Source: Marsupella aquatica (taxonomy: Eukaryota > Marchantiophyta). Taken from it: a stretch of DNA of 64,000 nucleotides. Each line of letters starts with the position of its first letter. The stretch's first letter is position 1. This document shows, piece by piece, positions 24,391-36,100 of the stretch. The notes beneath the pieces are model-generated. The model did no database searches and had not been told where the DNA came from. It saw only the letters and a list, made by a program, of their open reading frames with translations. The translations under genes and the position numbers were made by a program. Where the stretch lies: assembly GCA_973895155.1 (NCBI GenBank), contig OZ316897.1:12710001-12774000 (forward strand). The letters are read 5' to 3'.

Positions 24391-27228
24391 ATAGCACAGA
24401 GGACAAAAAAAAATGAATTTAGAATTTAAGGTCATCAAAATATATTCTCTATTGAAGGTTAGTAAAATGATAAAAATAATATATCATTTTAATAATCATA
24501 TATAATATATTATTTATGTGTACATTATTGTTTTGTATGCACATTCATATAATTTTTTCACATGCACATGATAATCATATTCTTTGAAAGTTAATAAAAT
24601 AATATAATATATCATTTTTTTTATTTGCATATTATTATTTTTTATGCACATCCATATGAGATTTTTATATACACATGATGACCATAAAGTTATGATCTAG
24701 AGTTTTCACTTTAAACTATATGAATTTTTCACATACACATGATTATCATAAAGTTACGATCTAGAGGTTTCATTCTTGACGCAGGCTCTTCACAATAGAC
24801 TTCAGTTAACATTTTTATAGTAAGATTAACAGAAAAATTTAAGGTCAAGTTATGTACTGCCAATTAATTCAATTCATAATAAAGGACTTCTTGCAATAAG
24901 AAGGATCATAGGCTATATGACCCTCAGTCATTGTAGAGGCCAGGGGAAATAAAGATATGTTAACAACTTTAGCACAGACCCTGAGAAATGGTACGGTCAT
25001 TTCTTTCTTGGAAAAAAGCCATCACCTGTAACGGTAAAGCTTTGAGATGCCCTTGAGATGCCCTGATGAAACCCAAAACCTCTAGCAATTCTCGCTGTAA
25101 AATTTATCATTTTTCCATGTCTTTCGTTCTTACTCGAGCAATTCCAGACCATACTTTATTATAACAAGTGTATTTGTCTCTCCAATAGCAATAAGAATAA
25201 TTGAATTGTTTTATCAAGGCTGTGATGAAGTACTGTAGTGTCAGGATGGGTTCGTGGATTGATGGGTTCCCGGATTGATCATCTGCTGGCACACGGCGGT
25301 CTCCTGAATTCATCTGAACGTCGAGCCTAGATCTGATTATGCTCGTGATTTTGAATTCTATCACTCCTTCACTCGCATACTTGAAACCTTTGTGCAGAAT
25401 TCAGATGCTCAATAAGATACCTATTGTTTTGGATATCGTACCCTTTCGACAATGAGGGTCGGAATTTGGTAGCTGTATCTTCTGCGCTACTGCTGAGTGA
25501 AGTGAATCTAGAGCCTATGCTGGTAGGTCTGCGAAACCCTTCAATTTAGCGTTGCACCGATTCTAGCGTAGTCGTTGCACTAAGACATGGGGGGTTCCAG
25601 ACTGAGAGCTGCTCTGGATTTTTCCAGGGCCTTCATTGATCGTTCATATGCTACGGGCCACACGATACCATCCTCACAAGTTCTTACTTTTGCATGGCCG
25701 AAGAGTGTCAGACGACAAGCTTGAGATCCTCATGATGTTCACAATTTGTCTTTAAATCTATTAGAATAGTTCGTACAGTACCCACTAACGACGTAAAAAA
25801 TAGCAAATGTCTAGCTGCACTTCCACAACCTGCATCTCGGAAGTGACTTGAAAGGTTAATCATGAACAAGTCCAACGCTACTTGAAACTTTTTTGTTGTA
25901 GTTGTTTTCTTTGCAAGCTATGATGAAATCTTAGCTTTGTAGGATTACATGACAAATGTGAACTTCAAAAACTGAAACGCACCACAGATTTGCCTCAGCA
26001 TTGAATGTATGAAAAAAATTGATCCTGACAAAGAACCTAAGGCGCTCGTACCTTCACAGCAAAACTATAAATAATACAAACGCTGAAGGTGAGGCCTGGC
26101 ACCTTCCTACCTTATTGGACCTCTTGGAAAATAGAATAGCTGCAAGGATCCATCCGGATCACTAAATCTGGGAGTTGAGGTTGGAAAGGTACCTGAAGGA
26201 CATGCTAGAAAGAACATGTACTGCACAAGGGGAAAGGATCTGCCGTCGGTGTAGTAGACAGTGTTACTTTTGTATCACTTGGGGGATATGTTGAGAATGG
26301 ATAACTAATACAAGTGCCACTTTGGTCAGCCTAGCTATGTTGAGAATGGATCTAGAATAGACTTCAAGCCGAACCAGGTTACAGCTTTCCGAATTACTAC
26401 GTTAAAACTCAATCTCAGCAGTAGTAATTTATCGAAAAATGACGAGTGTACTAACTTTTTTTATGAACAGCTGAGGACCCGGTCGAACTAGAATGCATGC
26501 ACCCAGTAATCCCAAAGAGTGAAAGAGAGCACGTCATACGCAACAGACAACCTTCATTCAATGGAACTACTTTCGATCTTCTCACTGAAGATCACTAATT
26601 CACAGTAGTGCAATCGATATACGGCAGTGAATATTTGTCAGATATTGCATTTGTTCTGCTGTTCCGATGCTGTTAGTTGGAAATACAGCGATGGACTCAT
26701 TACTTTTACAAATCTATGGACACGTGGAATGACTAGTTGGTCTTTTGAGCGAAATCTGCCACCAAACTCACAAAAACATTTGTCTTGCAACAGCGTACCA
26801 ATCCTCGACAACTTTCTTGAATTGTACTTTGCACAGATAACAACAAACGTGATTCAAAACTTCTTTTCTGTTCCAGAATTTTACTTCTCATGAGATCCTC
26901 GGGATGCTCTGAACTAGACATGATGTCCCACTTTGATTGACAAGTTGATTAGAAGATCCCGTTACTCTCACCTTCTCGTAAATTTGGAGAGGAGAGCTGG
27001 CATCTGCTCCTACAGAAAATCCAACGCCCTTGCCAATTAAGATCGTCTTTGGAGTTCAAACTGCTCGTGATCGTTGTCGTTTAGTCTTCTACCTTCACAG
27101 GGTCCCCATCTCAGGTCCAGGAATCTACACCACAAATTCTTACTGAATTTTCTCGACTTCAGATTTGTGTCTTTCAGATTGGTTCGCTTGGTTCGCTGGT
27201 TCTAAACCCCAATCATTATTTCAGAAAG

Positions 27229-27396
27229 CGCAGAGCTGAAAATGGTATCAATGCCGAATCCTTACCACCTGACGAAGAAATTGCCAGAAGCATATGGAAG
27301 CATATCGTCCTCGCAGAGCTGAAAATGGTATCAATGCCGAATCCTTACCACCTGACGAAGAAATTGCCAGAAGCATATGGAAGCATATCGTCCTCG
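27229..27396. repeat. Perfect 83-bp tandem duplication
   Basis: Two identical 83-base units are joined head to tail with a period of exactly 83 (27229-27311, 27312-27394, plus two more matching bases). In the frame starting after a good acceptor (TTATTTCAG ending at 27224) each unit can be read as a gene-like peptide phrase with SLPPDEEIARSIWKHIVL. Because 83 is not a multiple of three, the duplication breaks that frame. The perfect identity means it is recent. Confidence 0.95.
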
Positions 27397-27755
27397 TCCA
27401 AAACCTTATCTGCACTTGCGATGTCTGCCTTTATCCTCTCACCAGGAGGTGAATCGCATCTCACCACAAATGAATCTCAAGATGATGATACTTAATTCTT
27501 TGCCGTAGAAGTCACGACTGAATTCTTGTAGTGTATTCACTTCCACAGCCCGGCTATGGTGATTCTCCGTATGTGTCCTGGGAGCTGTGACAGGCTGCCG
27601 GAAGCTGTGATGGAGGACATTGATCCATATTCTCGAGCTTGAATATTATCAAGCTGATATCGCTAATATTATCCTCTACAGCGTTCATAGGTCAACTCCC
27701 ACCAAACCCAGTTCACCTTCGACCCTTGCCCAGTCAAAATTTTCTCGAAAGAGTG

Positions 27756-27867
27756 CTCCTGTAGAACTTGCTTCTTTGTGTAGAGAACCCACGACAACAA
27801 ATTCTTGCTTTATCAAGCTGTACTCCTGTAGAACCTGCTTCTCAGTGTAGAGAACCCACGCCAACAG
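27756..27867. repeat. Near-perfect direct repeat (period 68)
   Basis: Two 44-base copies (27756-27799 and 27824-27867) share CTCCTGTAGAAC, TGTAGAGAACCCACG and CAACA with a few changes, separated by 24 bases. Confidence 0.8.
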
Positions 27868-28211
27868 ATGCTGGAAGATCCGTGCTTTATCTAAGTGTCA
27901 AAGGGAAATGAGTTCTCACATTCCCTTGACTAAAAGAATCGCATCCGTTCTTTCATATTAGCTACATCTCGAGGAATTGATGGAATTGACGTACTGTATA
28001 CTCGACCGGTGCTAACTTGAATTTTCCCGCACACCACAAGCAAGCGCAAGCGAGAGCCACAGCCACACATCGACGACTCGATAGACTCCAACCACGAACT
28101 TTTATTAAGAAATTTACGATTGGTCCATCATTTGAAAGTGATCTACGTCAACTCATACAGGAAATCGCGGACTGTTCTGGAATCCTACGGGATTTGACTC
28201 TAGGAGCTCCC

Positions 28212-29411
28212 TCAAAGTTCAAGGAGAGATATTGAACAACGATTGGAACTATCTCGAGTCCGAGTAACATTAATTGGTACTTTCTCCCACTGAATTTCTA
28301 TTTTGTCACCACCAAAGCCCTTGGTGTGAATAAGAAAGGGCCCGGGGGAAGCGTAATCCCGCACTACTTCACACCAGTCCATTAAGACCAATAGCTCGTC
28401 TTCCACAGCTTTAGCATAAATTGGAAACATGACGTTTTCGTCCATGTCAATATACTCCATTCCACCGGGCGGAAAGGTATGCAGCTGCCTCCGTGAATGA
28501 CTTTCAACATCGTGGACATATATACCTGCTTTGCTCATGGAATGCAAGCGTCCTTGTGCCACAAACGGGAGTTCATTCTCCCGTTCAAAATGCTTAAAAT
28601 CTCCCCACTCATCTTTGACTGAATGGTAAACCGCAAATTCTGGCCGGCCTGAGTCGGTGTGGTCTTCCTGGCAAGTGTAGCCACAATGAAACAGCTCCTG
28701 TCCCAGCGCTTCAACTGTGTGAACCTGATGATTGAAAATTTTGCTCATGGTCTCAATCGGCATGGTCTTGATCGGAGACCAAGTATCTTCCTTGGGGTCA
28801 TACACCTCTGCTCCCCAAGACTGGTTGCGGCCTGAGCCTCCTCTCCCAAATGCAAAAATCTTTCCATTGATGACACCGCATTTCAAGCTAGATCTTGGTT
28901 CCATCATACTCGCACACAATCTCCACTGCCTCTGCCCCGCAACGTCCAACACATGTAATTGGCGACAGTGAGATTCGCGTCCTCCCAGGGCATAAACTTT
29001 CCCATCCACTGAAACACATTGGCTGAATGGCAAGTTTAGAGGAAGTCGGTAACAAGAACGGTCTCTAGCGGAATAGAGAGAGATTTTAAAGGAGACACCA
29101 TCACATTCCTCAAAAATCAGAGCGAGGGTCTCGGTTGTTTGCAAACGGACTCTCACGTCGTACACCTGACGATTACGAATAGCACGATTCCAGCCGCGAC
29201 TTACTGATGAGAGGACATGAAAATCTTTCCAGGACAGCTGAGAAGCAATGTTTTCCAAGGTAATATGATTCTGAATCCCCGGAAGAAGCTCCTCCAGTGA
29301 CAGAGATCTCTCGCAGTCTTGCAGCGTGTCTGAAGATGAGATTGCCGGCAACGTTCCTGAGCTCAATGGCGTACAAAATCGTTTCTCCATTGCACCTGAA
29401 TCACTGTTCAT
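28212..29411 (-). CDS. F-box/kelch-repeat protein, copy 2
   Basis: This is a paralogue of the plus-strand gene at 13419-14651 and likely also an SCF ubiquitin-ligase substrate receptor. Reading from the ATG at 29411 gives 399 residues. The ATG at 29390 (392 residues) matches the MEKRFC start of copy 1 and follows an AG|GTGCA acceptor-like site at 29395/29396, so it may be the true start. The F-box-like segment is LEELLPGIQNHI ... LSWKDFHVLSSVSRGW. Kelch-like motifs are VDGKVYALGG, INGKIFAFG and EVYDPKEDTWSPIKTMP. The frame is intact over the full length and ends in SLLEL. It lacks the captured ZPR1 piece; only about 66 bases separate its conserved leader from the coding exon. It converges with copy 1 across ZPR1, forming an inverted duplicate pair about 14 kb apart. 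Confidence 0.85.
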   Translation of the reverse strand: MNSDSGAMEKRFCTPLSSGTLPAISSSDTLQDCERSLSLEELLPGIQNHITLENIASQLSWKDFHVLSSVSRGWNRAIRNRQVYDVRVRLQTTETLALIFEECDGVSFKISLYSARDRSCYRLPLNLPFSQCVSVDGKVYALGGRESHCRQLHVLDVAGQRQWRLCASMMEPRSSLKCGVINGKIFAFGRGGSGRNQSWGAEVYDPKEDTWSPIKTMPIETMSKIFNHQVHTVEALGQELFHCGYTCQEDHTDSGRPEFAVYHSVKDEWGDFKHFERENELPFVAQGRLHSMSKAGIYVHDVESHSRRQLHTFPPGGMEYIDMDENVMFPIYAKAVEDELLVLMDWCEVVRDYASPGPFLIHTKGFGGDKIEIQWEKVPINVTRTRDSSNRCSISLLEL

Positions 29412-29461
29412 TACAACAGCTGAAATTACAAGTCAAAGTACAACTGCAACAAGACATTGAA

Positions 29462-29915
29462 TGCAGCAACAACGGCTGTCAGTCATGGAAGGGAGGCAAA
29501 ACTGATAGAGACACTCCAACGATATCGAATGCAGCAGCAAATGTCACTCACGGCGTACATCGAAATCAGTTGACGAAGTTGAAATCAGCACAAACTCCAA
29601 TTTAAACACAGACTCGCTGAAACGCAGAAAATCGTTAGAAATGGACCAGAAGAAAATCGTCAGAAATGGAACCAGAACTGTACGCACCGGACAAGGGTAG
29701 TGAGAAGCTCCACCCACAAGGAAAATGGTTCTTCCCGGCACAGTGAGTCACGGAGGTCTCTGCCTACGGGATTGACGGCCTATGGAGTCAAACTGTATGC
29801 ACGCTCTGGGTCTAATCTCGTACTCTTCGCTCCCGCGTTTTCCAAATGAATTTCGCACAAACCACAATGAATGAAAACTTTTCGGCGCCCAGCGCAGTAG
29901 AGCTGCGTTGGGCCC
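29462..29915 (-). promoter_or_regulatory. Conserved leader/promoter of F-box copy 2
   Basis: This is the counterpart of 12461-12851 in inverted orientation, sharing the landmarks GGGCCCAACG, CTGCGCTGGGCGCC, GTAGGCAGAG, TGCCGGGAAGAA and TTGTGGGTGG. A short internal tandem repeat (AAAATCGTYAGAAATGG twice, near 29627-29668) is not seen in copy 1. Confidence 0.6.
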
Positions 29916-32900
29916 GAGGAAGTAGGTAGGACCCGTTTCGGGAACGGGGTAGAAATTATATTTTCAGACACGAGACTACGAGAGGGGGAACCCTCAAAGC
30001 ATTTCTCTGGAAAGAAGAGAAAACGTGTTTTTGTGCTGATAACACTAGTGCAGTTTTGAAAATACTGAAATAAGCCGCTTGCACATACTTTGGCTACCAA
30101 CAAGTTTGGAAACATTTAAGTGGCCACTCGGGATAGTCTAAAAGCAATCCAAAATAGGTTTTGGCTAACTTTGATGGTGAATTACACTACTATTGTATAT
30201 AGCATGCTGGAACATGCTTTGCTTTTTGTCAGGTAGTGATGTGTAAGTGGATAACATTAGATAATAAACCTAGAATACATATTAAATGTGAATGGGATAA
30301 AATAATATAAATACAGCACATGCAAATAAAAGCACATAGTGATCAATGAAAATACAACTAAATTTTATGACACAAAGATGCTACGAGTTGTGCACTTATT
30401 TCAATGTGCCTTATGACACCCATTTCAATAAAAACCATAAACTTAGAAAGAAAAAAAACCATGAGGGGAACTTAAGACATGATGTGTTGATGTTACTTAA
30501 AACCATTCCCCTCGCTCATGAGAATACTTAAAAGTGTTAGAAAATGAAGCTCATGGATTCTCTCTAGGACATAACAAGTTTAAAAATTAAGAGGGCTATC
30601 AAAATAAATTCAAAGTACCATAGGATACCAAAACTTAAAGGGGTTCAAAAATTAATTAGAAGTATATATGATAAAAAGGATGCCCCTTGTTAAGTTACAT
30701 TCAAATAAAAATTAACACAAAATTATGAATAAGACAAAACATGAAAGTTGGATTCACCATATAGGAAACATTGTGGTACTTCTATACTAGTGCACACGAC
30801 ACCATTCACTCATTCAGATTCAGAGCTAAGCTTTTTTCACTCTTTCCTATGTGAAGGTGCTTTAACCCCATCACTTCTAGTCACCCTTATTTGTGAAGAT
30901 TTGCAGCCATATAGACGTCAAGCATCATTTTGGCGATCAGTTTGCGATCAGTTTTTCTTTTCGTTTTCTGTGCAGCCTTGCCGTGTTGGAAAATGTCTAC
31001 TCTGTTGAGCTCGATGAGTCACTTATTCAATTAACAGCCTTGCCATAAAATTTGTGGGGGGCAGCACCAGAGCATAAAAAAAAACCCAAGTCCCTGAAGA
31101 ACAAAGAGGCAGCTAAGACAGACTGGAGATTTTCAGACTAAGCGGGAAGTTTACATGCACGATACATTGTCGGCTGGAACTTTTGCCCGTCCAGTCTTTA
31201 GAAGTCTATCTCCAAGAGTATCAACCAAAATAGGCCGCGCAATTTCACTTGGCTCATGAATTGTGAGCTCAAAAGACGACAATACGTGTACCTTCAAACT
31301 ATGGACTTGTCCAAGTGACATTGGAAATGGCGCATGGAAGGCACAAACCCGTCGAGCTCTGGGCGATGGGAAGGCTGGCTGTACTACCAACCACTTTTGG
31401 TGCCCAGTCTTTAGAAGTCCATCTCCGACAGTATTCCCAAAAGTAGACCCCAATTTGCAAACTGACGCCGAAGTTCACTTGGCTCATGAATTGTGAGGTT
31501 GAAGACAATAATAAATGTGCATTCACACCATGAACTTGTCCAAGGCACATCAGGAGTGCCGCGTGGAAGGCAGAAACCCATCGATCGCTTTGGGAGCTGG
31601 AAAGGTGGGCTGTACTACCAACCGCTTTCAGCAGCAAATGTCGAGGTCGAGTGATTAACTTGCAATGCTCAGCCCCTAATCATTTGGCAACGCAGGACAC
31701 TTACCCACCAAAATTGACCACTATTCGGAGGTACAACAGATACGGGGCAGAAAAACATCACCATTGGAGACACTGACTGCGTAAAAGACTCACAGAACTC
31801 CACAACGTCAGCCAGTGCTCCAGATGTGGAGGGGTTCCATTCAGTGCTTCCATAATGGCTACAGCAGCTGACATAGACCTCCATCTAGCTTAGAATCCTG
31901 CAGCTCGTTATGGAAAAGTCCCACACTTTCCCAAGGCCCTACTCGGCCCTTTTGAAGTCCAATGATCCAGCTGGAGACAACAAAACATTCTCTTTTTGCG
32001 TGTATGATAATATCTTGCGAATGACCGGTTGAAATCTCTTCTTCAATAACAGGGACTGTCCGTCATGGCGAAAAAAAATTTAGTCTGGCTTTTGAATAGT
32101 TCTGAAACTCTTCTTGCCAAAACACTAGCTAAAGCATACAGAACAGATTGGTAGTGAGAAACGCAGAATTCGCCAATCACAATTCTTCTCCCAACGTGTC
32201 TTCCCTTAGGTTGATGGATCTATACATAGTGATTCAGACATTACAGGCCCAAGTTGAAGGGACTAAGCCAGTCTACATTTCCCTTTCTAGACCCTGGGTG
32301 AAATCGTCGATGTAATGATTATGTAACAAGAGGTCTCGTTCATGGGCCACCGGCCCTTGAAGACAATTGCATAATTGAAGGTTCCTCCGCTAGAGTCTCA
32401 AACCGTGAAAAGCTCGAAGATGGGAAGAAGATAGGGAAAGGAAAATGATCGAACTAGTTGGTCCCCAAACCACATCAGTGTCACAAGAACTCCCAACTAG
32501 AACTCAAATGATCTCAACAAGAGTTTTAAGAACCATCTTAATTCGTGTTCCAAAATGAAGTAAACGAGGTCGCTTCCATTCATACATTCTGTCAAGCTTC
32601 TAACAATTATGGCCTTCGGCTCTTTCCAAAATGTTCAGTGGCATCATGCTGAATAATGAAGCAAAATTCCTTCTCTATGGGACTTACCAATTTCTACTCA
32701 TATGTACAAGGTGTCGCGGCGAATGGTTTCTCTTGACTCAACTCATGATGTCATGAGTGTGTGAGCTGAAACCAAAAGACTTGGCGGTAAACGAATTTTG
32801 GGTGCCAGGAGGAAGGCAATCAGAAAATCTCCTATGAGCACAAATTGGGGGGCATTACAAAAATGCCACTATGTACAAAATAGGGACAGGTTTTAGCTTT

Positions 32901-32917
32901 CGGCTTTGAGAGCGAGA
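29916..32917. other. Intergenic region between F-box copy 2 and kinesin
   Basis: An AT-rich stretch runs from 30.1 to 30.75 kb, followed by a tandem repeat (31191-31634). The rest lies 3' of the kinesin and may hold part of its 3' UTR. A minus-strand open frame at 31669-31884 is unrecognised and not supported as a gene. Confidence 0.4.
31191..31634. repeat. Diverged tandem repeat, two units of about 213-231 bp
   Basis: Unit 1 (31191-31403) and unit 2 (31404-31634) share CCAGTCTTTAGAAGT, CACTTGGCTCATGAATTGTG, GAACTTGTCCAAG-type phrases and GTACTACCAACC, with indels. On the minus strand the repeats can be read as related peptides (LLKTG and FHA-containing phrases), but no start, stop or splice model makes a convincing gene. 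Confidence 0.75.
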
Positions 32918-33032
32918 TCAATCAAGGCGACGACGTTTCTTATTACGAGGGGGTTCTGGGGAGGTCAACTCATCTTCAACCTTCTCCCGCTTGCGCAGAT
33001 TGTATCTTGATGTGATGATAACTGGTGACCGT
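32918..33032 (-). other. Possible extra terminal exon of the kinesin gene
   Basis: Directly after an acceptor-like TTCTGTGGCAG on the minus strand there is an open frame of 37 codons ending at TGA (32920-32918). Its product is strongly basic and protein-like: SPVIITSRYNLRKREK, then EDELTSPEPPRNKKRRRLD with a classic nuclear-localisation-like cluster. It lies about 100 bases 3' of the predicted kinesin stop at 33132. Joining needs a phase-2 donor in the last kinesin exon; only weak GT sites fit (about 33277 and 33243), so the link is inference. It may instead be the 3' UTR or part of another transcript. Confidence 0.35.
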
Positions 33033-33131
33033 CTGCCACAGAAATACCACCACAGTTTTCATTCCCACCTGCTACGGAAGTAGTTGAGATTGAAGAAAAC
33101 TCTCAGGGGCCAGCACGAAAGGACTCGGAAA

Positions 33132-36100
33132 TCAGATGATCTTGTGTACAAGGGATGCAACATGGTTACATAAGCCCGATAATTGCTCGTCGAGGATCGA
33201 CCTGCTAGTTTCGTCTTTGTTGTTGTTGGATAAAGGACGTAACGGTTGGCGACTCTGAGCAGCTGTCTGTGTGGCAGACGATGAAGACTTCTTCAACTTT
33301 TCACCGGCTTGTAATGCTGCAAAAGCAAATAGGTATTTCGAGATGATTAAGTTGCACTTAATGATCAATGACGATAAGTGGCCAACCTTGCCAACGAGGA
33401 AAAGAGTGTCCTTAAAAACTTTCAAACTAGAAATCTCACCGTTGCGTGTACGGCTTTGTGGTCGTGCGACCTGTTGCGAATTGACGGGGCCAGCTGATAA
33501 AGATTCACTCAAAGCTCTGAAACTGGGGAGCTTGTTCTGATTTGAGTAGCTCGTCTTAGACTTGCCACCCGGGCGATCCTTGCTTAACGTAGCGATTCTC
33601 TTCCTCTGCTGTGACACAAACTTGGGTGCGAAGTCTTCCTTCGCCGCAGGAGCTATCCTGGCCATGCCCTGGGCAGCAGGCAGCAAGGACCTTGCATCAG
33701 GCTTAGCCGAAGTACTCATTGAGTTACTCCAGGTGAAGGGATTTATCTTCTTTGCCTGCAAAAATACGAACTCCAAGGTCAGTACATTTTGTACAATGAA
33801 GTCCTGCCAACTCTCAACCCAAGAAGAATGTGGGTGAAAGGAAAAGAATATGGTCTACCTGTTCCGTGAGGAGTGCCTGAAGGTGCAAGATCTCCTCCTT
33901 TTGGTCCTCAGATGTTTTCCGCTCTTGCTCGAGAGCCTCTTCTAGCTGTTTCACTTGAGCATCGAACCCCTCCAACTTGATTGTCTCATGTCTTAGATGA
34001 ATAAGTTCTGATTCGAGGCTGTTGAAATTTTCAACCCACGATCGAACCTTCCCTCGATGATCAAACACTTGCTCCTCAAGAGAGCCAAGCATAGTCGCAA
34101 CCTTCGAATTCTCAGCGCACACTCTTCCTGACAGTTGCAAGGCTTCCGCCTGCACCAATTTCTTCTGGCTCTCCAGGTCAACCATGCGTGCTTCCGTATC
34201 TATCACATGCTTTTGAAATTCGTATTCAACCTCCCCTAAATTATACTGAACCTCGTCCCTCAGTTCTTGCAAATCTGCAGCAATCTTCGTGTTCTGTTCA
34301 CTCATCTCAGAAACTTGCGCTTCCGTATCATGTATCTGGGATTTGAGAGCTGAAAGTTCAACCTCGTGATCTGAAACAGTTTTTGTAAGTAGGACCTCAA
34401 GACCATATATCCTGGAGTTATAAGAGTCAATCGTCTGATTGAGCTCTAATTCATGCTTCTTTAAAACCGAGATTTTATCTTCGCTTGCAACAAATTTCCT
34501 TGTCAGCTCCTCTATTTCTTTGCTAATTTCCTCATTCTGTACTTCTTGCACATGCAACTCGTCAATTAGTTTAGTTTTCTCAGCTGTCAAAACTTCAAAC
34601 CTCTGTTGCAGGTCATTCTTCAAGAGTTCAGACTCTTCGGCAGCTGCAAGCTGTCCCTCCAAATTATCCATATGATCTCTTAAATCAGATTTCTCTGCAA
34701 CAAGTGACTTAACGTGTGCCTCAAGCTCTAACCCTGTCTCTTCTAATTTGGCCACCCTACCTTGTTCCTTTGACAACATCACTCGCACCTGAGCCAACTT
34801 GTCGGATATCACATCAATTTCATGCCTTTGGACTTCCACTTTGTTGCCCTTCTCAAGAGCATCAGTCACAGCCTCCTCCAAACGGCGCCTCGCCAAGTGG
34901 ACCTCACCATCAAGATCTGTGAACCTTGAAACAGCGTTCACTAACTCGGACTCACTGGAAAAAAGCTTATTCTCTACCATTGACTTGGCAACTTGTACCT
35001 CCATTAGTTCTTCAAACAATTTCTGTCTCTCAGAATTCATTTCTTCAATACCTTTGAGAAAGTCAGCGCTCTCAGAGGTCTTGTTCTCCAGAGCTGCGGT
35101 AGTACTCTCGAGAAGAGTGCGCAAGCTTTCAAGCTCCTTCTCGAGTTCAGTATCATGTCCTCTGCAAATACCTAACTCGGACTCCAGAGCGCAAATACTG
35201 CTTTGTTTTAGATCCAATTCTTCTCTAAGCTTACTGCACTCATCGGTTAGTACAGCCACCTGGGCTTCCAGATCTTTGGCTCTTAAAAAGGTAACCAATG
35301 ACTGCTCCTCTGCCTGTACTTGGGATTTCAAAACAAGATCCAGCTTGATTTTATACCCAGCAACACAACTCTTCAGATCAATGAGATCTGCCAGGGCAGC
35401 CACAAGTCTCGCATCTGTTTCCTGTTGATCCCACCACGCTCTTTGTTACTCAACTTGCAATCTTGGCATGCTAAGCAGCAGTGTACAAAGTTTTGAATGG
35501 AGGATGTAACGCGCTCTGGCAAACGAAAGGTGAATGAGTACTGTGTTAGAAAGCAGGGGCATATCATACACAAAAGAACGGCACAAAAACACTGCTTTGA
35601 ACGATTCTATGCTAATGAAAACCTACGCCAACCAGAGTTGATACTGTTCATCTAAGCACTATGACACGACAGCCGCAATCTGCCTTAAAGAGTCTCAAGA
35701 TACCAAGAGTGGTCTAGCGAACACGCACACCAAAACCGTAAAGAGCTTTTCTGGCTTTTCTTTCAAATAGAACGACTGTCGTCGTGTTTACCTGTTCATG
35801 TGGTCTCGGGTCTTCTTCTTTCTCATCAGAATACTTCTTGATCCCATCACCATTCATTGAGACTACGTGATTACTGTGGTTAGTTCCAGGATCTCCAGAG
35901 ACTTGAGTTTCCCCGTTAATCCCATGATTGGGCGTATCAACAACTTTAACTTGCTCTTCCGTGCTCCTGTCACTGTCGTCGAGCTGGGGACCCAAACATG
36001 CCTGCAGGGCAGCCTTTTCCTGTTTGATTGCTTCGATAGAGTCGACCATAGTTTTGAGTGCCGCCCCTTTGACAGCAATATCCTTGCGTAACAAAACTTT

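Larger units (their letters stand above)
23145..28211. other. Intergenic region between ZPR1 and F-box copy 2
   Basis: The left end holds the ZPR1 3' UTR and the right end the 3' flank of F-box copy 2. Between them are a tandem-repeat block (24.14-24.39 kb), a very AT-rich tract (about 24.4-24.85 kb), an 83-bp tandem duplication (27.2-27.4 kb) and a 68-bp-period repeat (27.76-27.87 kb). No gene could be supported. Confidence 0.45.

Noticed and set aside
34799-35428. 209-codon plus-strand open frame
   Set aside because: It is antisense to the kinesin coiled-coil exon, and its serine/leucine-rich composition is what an antisense of Glu/Leu/Lys heptads gives. No motif.
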